Source of the DNA: DATAYA01 sp036272815
GTDB lineage: Bacteria > Pseudomonadota > Alphaproteobacteria > Acetobacterales > Acetobacteraceae
DNA length: 8,332 bases
Direction of reading: 5' to 3'
Assembly: GCA_036272815.1 (NCBI GenBank)
Contig: DATAYA010000014.1
Span: 1 to 8,332, forward strand
The notes beneath the pieces were generated by a model, which was given only the letters and a program-made list of their open reading frames with translations, made no database searches and was not told the DNA's origin. The translations under genes were made by a program, and so were the position numbers. Position 1 is the stretch's first letter; the number at the start of each line of letters is the position of its first letter. This document shows, piece after piece, positions 6,211 to 8,332 of the stretch.

Positions 6211-6899
6211 CGCCAGACCTACTGGCACGGCTTGACGCCGCGCGCGCCGCCAAGCGCCCGGTGGTGCTGGCGACACGCCTGCCCTCGGGCGAGCAGCGTC
6301 TGCTGCCGGAGGATGAGGCGCCCTCGGAATTGCGGGCGGCGGCGCGGGCGGCGATCGCGGCGGATGCGAGCGGCACGGTTTCGGTCGCGGGGGAAAACTG
6401 GTTCCTCCAGGTCCACAACCCGCCGCTGCGGCTGGTCGTGGTCGGCGCCGTCCACATCGCGCAGGCGCTGGTGCCGATGGCGGCCCATCTCGGCACCGCG
6501 CTGGTGCTGGTCGATCCGCGCCGCTCCTTCGCCAATGCCGAGCGCTTTCCGGACGTCACGATCTCGACCGACTGGCCGGACGAGGCGATGGACGCGCTGC
6601 GCCCGGATGCACGCACCGCAGTCGTCACGCTGACGCATGATCCGAAGCTCGACGACCCGGCGCTCGACCGGGCGCTGAAATCCGCCGCGTTCTACATCGG
6701 CGCCCTCGGTTCCCGCCGGACCCATGCGGCGCGGCTCGACCGGCTGCGCGCGCTCGGGCACGACGACGCTTCGCTCGCGCGCATCCGCGGGCCGGTCGGC
6801 CTGCCGATCGATGCGGTGACGGCGCCCGAGATTGCGCTCTCGATCGTGGCCGACATCGTCGCCGTCCGGCGTGGCGCCAAGCTCGCTTCCCGTTCGTGA
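6207..6899 (+). CDS. XdhC Rossmann-domain protein (CoxF-like, second part)
   Basis: The product is 230 residues starting at a GTG that overlaps the previous stop (GTGA), with a weak GGAAAAG about 5 nt upstream. Residues 75-225 match the XdhC C-terminal Rossmann domain: LRLVVVGAVHIAQAL at 74-88, LVDPR at 101-105, VTLTHDPKLDDPAL at 140-153, YIGALGSRRTHAARLDRL at 163-180, and GLPIDAVTAPEIALSIVADI at 198-217. Residues 1-70 are a poorly conserved N-terminal part. The nucleotide-binding loop reads GAVH where classical XdhC has GAGH; similar loops occur in the CoxF-like branch as I recall. Together with the preceding 110-residue protein it probably makes a two-chain XdhC/CoxF factor acting on the molybdopterin cofactor. 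A 15-nt tandem repeat covers its stop codon. The exact step (sulfuration, copper or cofactor delivery) cannot be read from the sequence. Confidence 0.9.
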   Translation: MTPDLLARLDAARAAKRPVVLATRLPSGEQRLLPEDEAPSELRAAARAAIAADASGTVSVAGENWFLQVHNPPLRLVVVGAVHIAQALVPMAAHLGTALVLVDPRRSFANAERFPDVTISTDWPDEAMDALRPDARTAVVTLTHDPKLDDPALDRALKSAAFYIGALGSRRTHAARLDRLRALGHDDASLARIRGPVGLPIDAVTAPEIALSIVADIVAVRRGAKLASRS

Positions 6900-6922
6900 T
6901 TATCCGGTTCGTGATTTTCCGG
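6893..6922. repeat. 15-nt tandem duplication over the XdhC stop codon
   Basis: TTCGTGATTATCCGG (6893-6907) is followed directly by TTCGTGATTTTCCGG (6908-6922), with one mismatch. The first copy contains the gene's TGA (6897-6899). Since the period is a multiple of three, the copy puts a second in-frame TGA at 6912-6914. Confidence 0.85.
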
Positions 6923-6933
6923 GCGCTGCCGCG

Positions 6934-6979
6934 ATGATCTTCGGCGTGCTGGCGCCATGATCTTCGGCACGCTGCCGCT
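6934..6979. repeat. 23-nt tandem duplication of the start region of the next gene
   Basis: ATGATCTTCGGC starts at 6934 and again at 6957; over the 23-nt period, 19 positions are identical. The second copy is the true start of the molybdopterin-binding fusion gene. The first opens an 8-codon frame, MIFGVLAP, ending in a TGA at 6958-6960 that overlaps the true ATG. The period is not a multiple of three, so the copy is out of frame with the gene. No good ribosome binding site precedes either copy. Confidence 0.8.
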
Positions 6980-8332
6980 GGGGGAGGCGCGCGGCGCGAT
7001 CCTGGCGCACACGCAGCGCCTGCCGGGCCGGGTGGTCAAGAAAGGCGCGGTGCTCGACGACGACGCCATCGCGGCCCTGCGCGCCGCCGGGCGCGAGGAA
7101 GTCATCGCCGCCCGGCTGGAGCCTGGCGACGTCCCCGAGGACGAGGCGGCCGACGCGCTGGCCGAGGCGGTGACCCCTGCCCTGCTGCGCCGCTCCCGTG
7201 CCGCCACCGGCCGCGTCAACCTGATCGCCGAGGCGTCCGGCCTGCTGCGGGTCGACCGTGCCGCGATCGACCGGCTCAATGGCGTGCATGAGAGCCTGAC
7301 CATCGGGACCCTGCCGGATGCGACGGTCGTTGCCGCGAAGGACATGGTGGCGACGATCAAGGTGGTCCCGTTCGCCGTCCCCGGCACCACGCTCGCGGTT
7401 GCCGAGGCGATCGCGCGGCAGCGGCCGCCGCTGACGCTCCACACCTTCCGGCCGCTGCGCGTCGGCCTGGTGATGACCGAACTGCCCGGGCTCAAGGAAA
7501 GCGTGCTGGAAGGCACCGTCGAGGCCACCACGGCGCGTGTCGAGGCGCTGTCGGGCACCCTGCTGCCGGTGCTGCGCTGCCCGCACGCCGAGGCGCCGAT
7601 CGCCGACGCGCTCGGGCAGTTGATCGCGGCGGGCGCCGACCTGCTGCTCGTCGCGGGCGCCTCGGCGGTGGTGGACCGGCGAGACGTGGGGCCGGCGGGG
7701 ATCGTTCGCGCGGGCGGCCGGATCGAGCATTTCGGGATGCCGGTCGATCCGGGCAACCTGATCTGCCTCGGCCGGATCGGCACGCGGCCGGCGCTGGTGC
7801 TGCCCGGCTGCGCCCGCAGCCCGGCGCAGAACGGGATCGACTTTGTCCTGCCGCGGCTGTTCGCGGGCCTGGGCCTGACCGGCGCCGAACTGGCCGGGAT
7901 GGGCGTCGGCGGGCTGCTCAAGGATGTGGGTCCCCGGCCGCTGCCGCGCGCGGCGGCAGCCGAGACGGTGCGCGCGGGTGCAGCACCCCGGCGGCGGCCG
8001 TCGGTCGCGGCGATCGTGCTGGCAGCCGGGCGCTCGCGGCGGATGGCACCGCGCAACAAGCTGCTGGTGCCCGACGCGGCCGGCCGGCCGATGGTGGCGC
8101 GGGTCGTGGACAGCGTGCTCGGCAGCCTCGCGCGGCCGGTGATCGTGGTGACCGGCCATCAGGCGGCCGAGATCCAGCAGGCGCTCGCCGGGCGAAAGGT
8201 CCGCATCGTCCATGCCGAGCTGTTCGCCGACGGGCTGGCCGAGAGCCTCAAGGCCGGTATCCGCGCCGTGCCGCCCGAGGCGGGAGCCGCGATCGTGTGT
8301 CTCGGCGACATGCCGCTGGTGGGCTCGGGCGT
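6957..8332 (+). CDS. Molybdopterin-binding/NTP transferase fusion protein (MocA-like), partial
   Basis: The frame is open from ATG 6957 to the window end (458 codons) without a stop, so the C-terminus is missing. Residues 1 to about 330 form a molybdopterin-binding (MoeA/MogA-like) part, with LPLGEARGAILAH at 6-18, GAGADLLLVAGASAVVDRRD-like features around 226-243 (AGASAVVDRRDVGPAGI at 233-249), GGRIEHFGMPVDPGN following, and a conserved PGCARSPAQNGID. After a short linker the second domain is a MobA/MocA-type nucleotidyltransferase: LAAGRSRRM from 355, NKLLVP shortly after, and GDMPLV at 450-455. Such fusions accompany molybdenum hydroxylase genes. By family, the transferase likely attaches CMP to molybdopterin to make the cytosine dinucleotide cofactor used by CO dehydrogenase; the choice of CTP over GTP is inferred from context. 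No in-frame start exists between the upstream TGA (6912-6914) and 6957. It lies 57 nt after the XdhC gene, in the same direction, presumably in the same operon. Confidence 0.9.
   Translation, partial: MIFGTLPLGEARGAILAHTQRLPGRVVKKGAVLDDDAIAALRAAGREEVIAARLEPGDVPEDEAADALAEAVTPALLRRSRAATGRVNLIAEASGLLRVDRAAIDRLNGVHESLTIGTLPDATVVAAKDMVATIKVVPFAVPGTTLAVAEAIARQRPPLTLHTFRPLRVGLVMTELPGLKESVLEGTVEATTARVEALSGTLLPVLRCPHAEAPIADALGQLIAAGADLLLVAGASAVVDRRDVGPAGIVRAGGRIEHFGMPVDPGNLICLGRIGTRPALVLPGCARSPAQNGIDFVLPRLFAGLGLTGAELAGMGVGGLLKDVGPRPLPRAAAAETVRAGAAPRRRPSVAAIVLAAGRSRRMAPRNKLLVPDAAGRPMVARVVDSVLGSLARPVIVVTGHQAAEIQQALAGRKVRIVHAELFADGLAESLKAGIRAVPPEAGAAIVCLGDMPLVGSG

Noticed and set aside
6692..8213. Long minus-strand open frames of about 440-455 codons opposite the last genes
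   Set aside because: They read as Arg/Ala/Ser/Pro-rich or His/Arg/Gln-rich low complexity with no recognisable motif. The plus strand carries conserved XdhC and molybdopterin-binding/transferase motifs over the same bases. High GC suppresses stops in shadow frames.
1..8332. CRISPR arrays, tRNA or rRNA genes, insertion sequences
   Set aside because: No regularly spaced repeats, no cloverleaf with a CCA-type end, no rRNA-like stretch and no transposase motif were seen on either strand.

Overview
The window is GC-rich, densely coding bacterial chromosome. High GC, ATGA-type gene overlaps, a PEP-CTERM protein with a VPEPGS tail, a CGTCATGGCCGG-type intergenic palindrome and an aerobic CO-dehydrogenase-type (cox) accessory operon together suggest an alphaproteobacterium, perhaps an Acetobacteraceae/Rhodospirillales relative. 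That placement is inference; no rRNA or taxonomic marker is present.

Layout. Left (1-906): a secreted PEP-CTERM protein on the + strand, preceded by a small leader hairpin and followed by a perfect 12-bp stem-loop and then a 9-bp intergenic palindrome. Centre-left (907-2606, - strand): two translationally coupled genes, an AcuC-like class I histone-deacetylase-fold amidohydrolase followed by an exported DUF192 protein. Centre (2607-3154): a short divergent intergenic region, a 106-residue secreted Gly/Ser/Thr/Ala-rich protein with a strong ribosome binding site, and a terminator-like hairpin.

Right (3155 to the window end, + strand): six tightly packed genes, coxG, coxD, coxE, a stand-alone XdhC N-terminal domain protein, a stand-alone XdhC Rossmann-domain protein, and a molybdopterin-binding/nucleotidyltransferase fusion that runs off the edge. 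Four consecutive junctions in this block are either overlaps (ATGA, ATGA, GTGA) or a 4-nt gap; only the last junction has a 57-nt spacer, and it is built of short tandem duplications. The block encodes maturation and membrane-anchoring functions for a molybdenum hydroxylase of the xanthine dehydrogenase/CO dehydrogenase family: an AAA+ ATPase with its VWA partner, two XdhC-type factors for cofactor handling, a probable molybdopterin nucleotidyl (likely cytidylyl) transferase, and CoxG as membrane link. The large, medium and small catalytic subunits are not in the window, so the substrate (CO or another) cannot be decided here.

Nothing in the window is clearly a wholly undescribed system. The more unusual items are the duplicated start region ahead of the last gene, two short tandem duplications that each copy a stop codon, the split XdhC pair, and the low-complexity secreted protein. 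The last gene has no stop inside the window and was read directly from the sequence.
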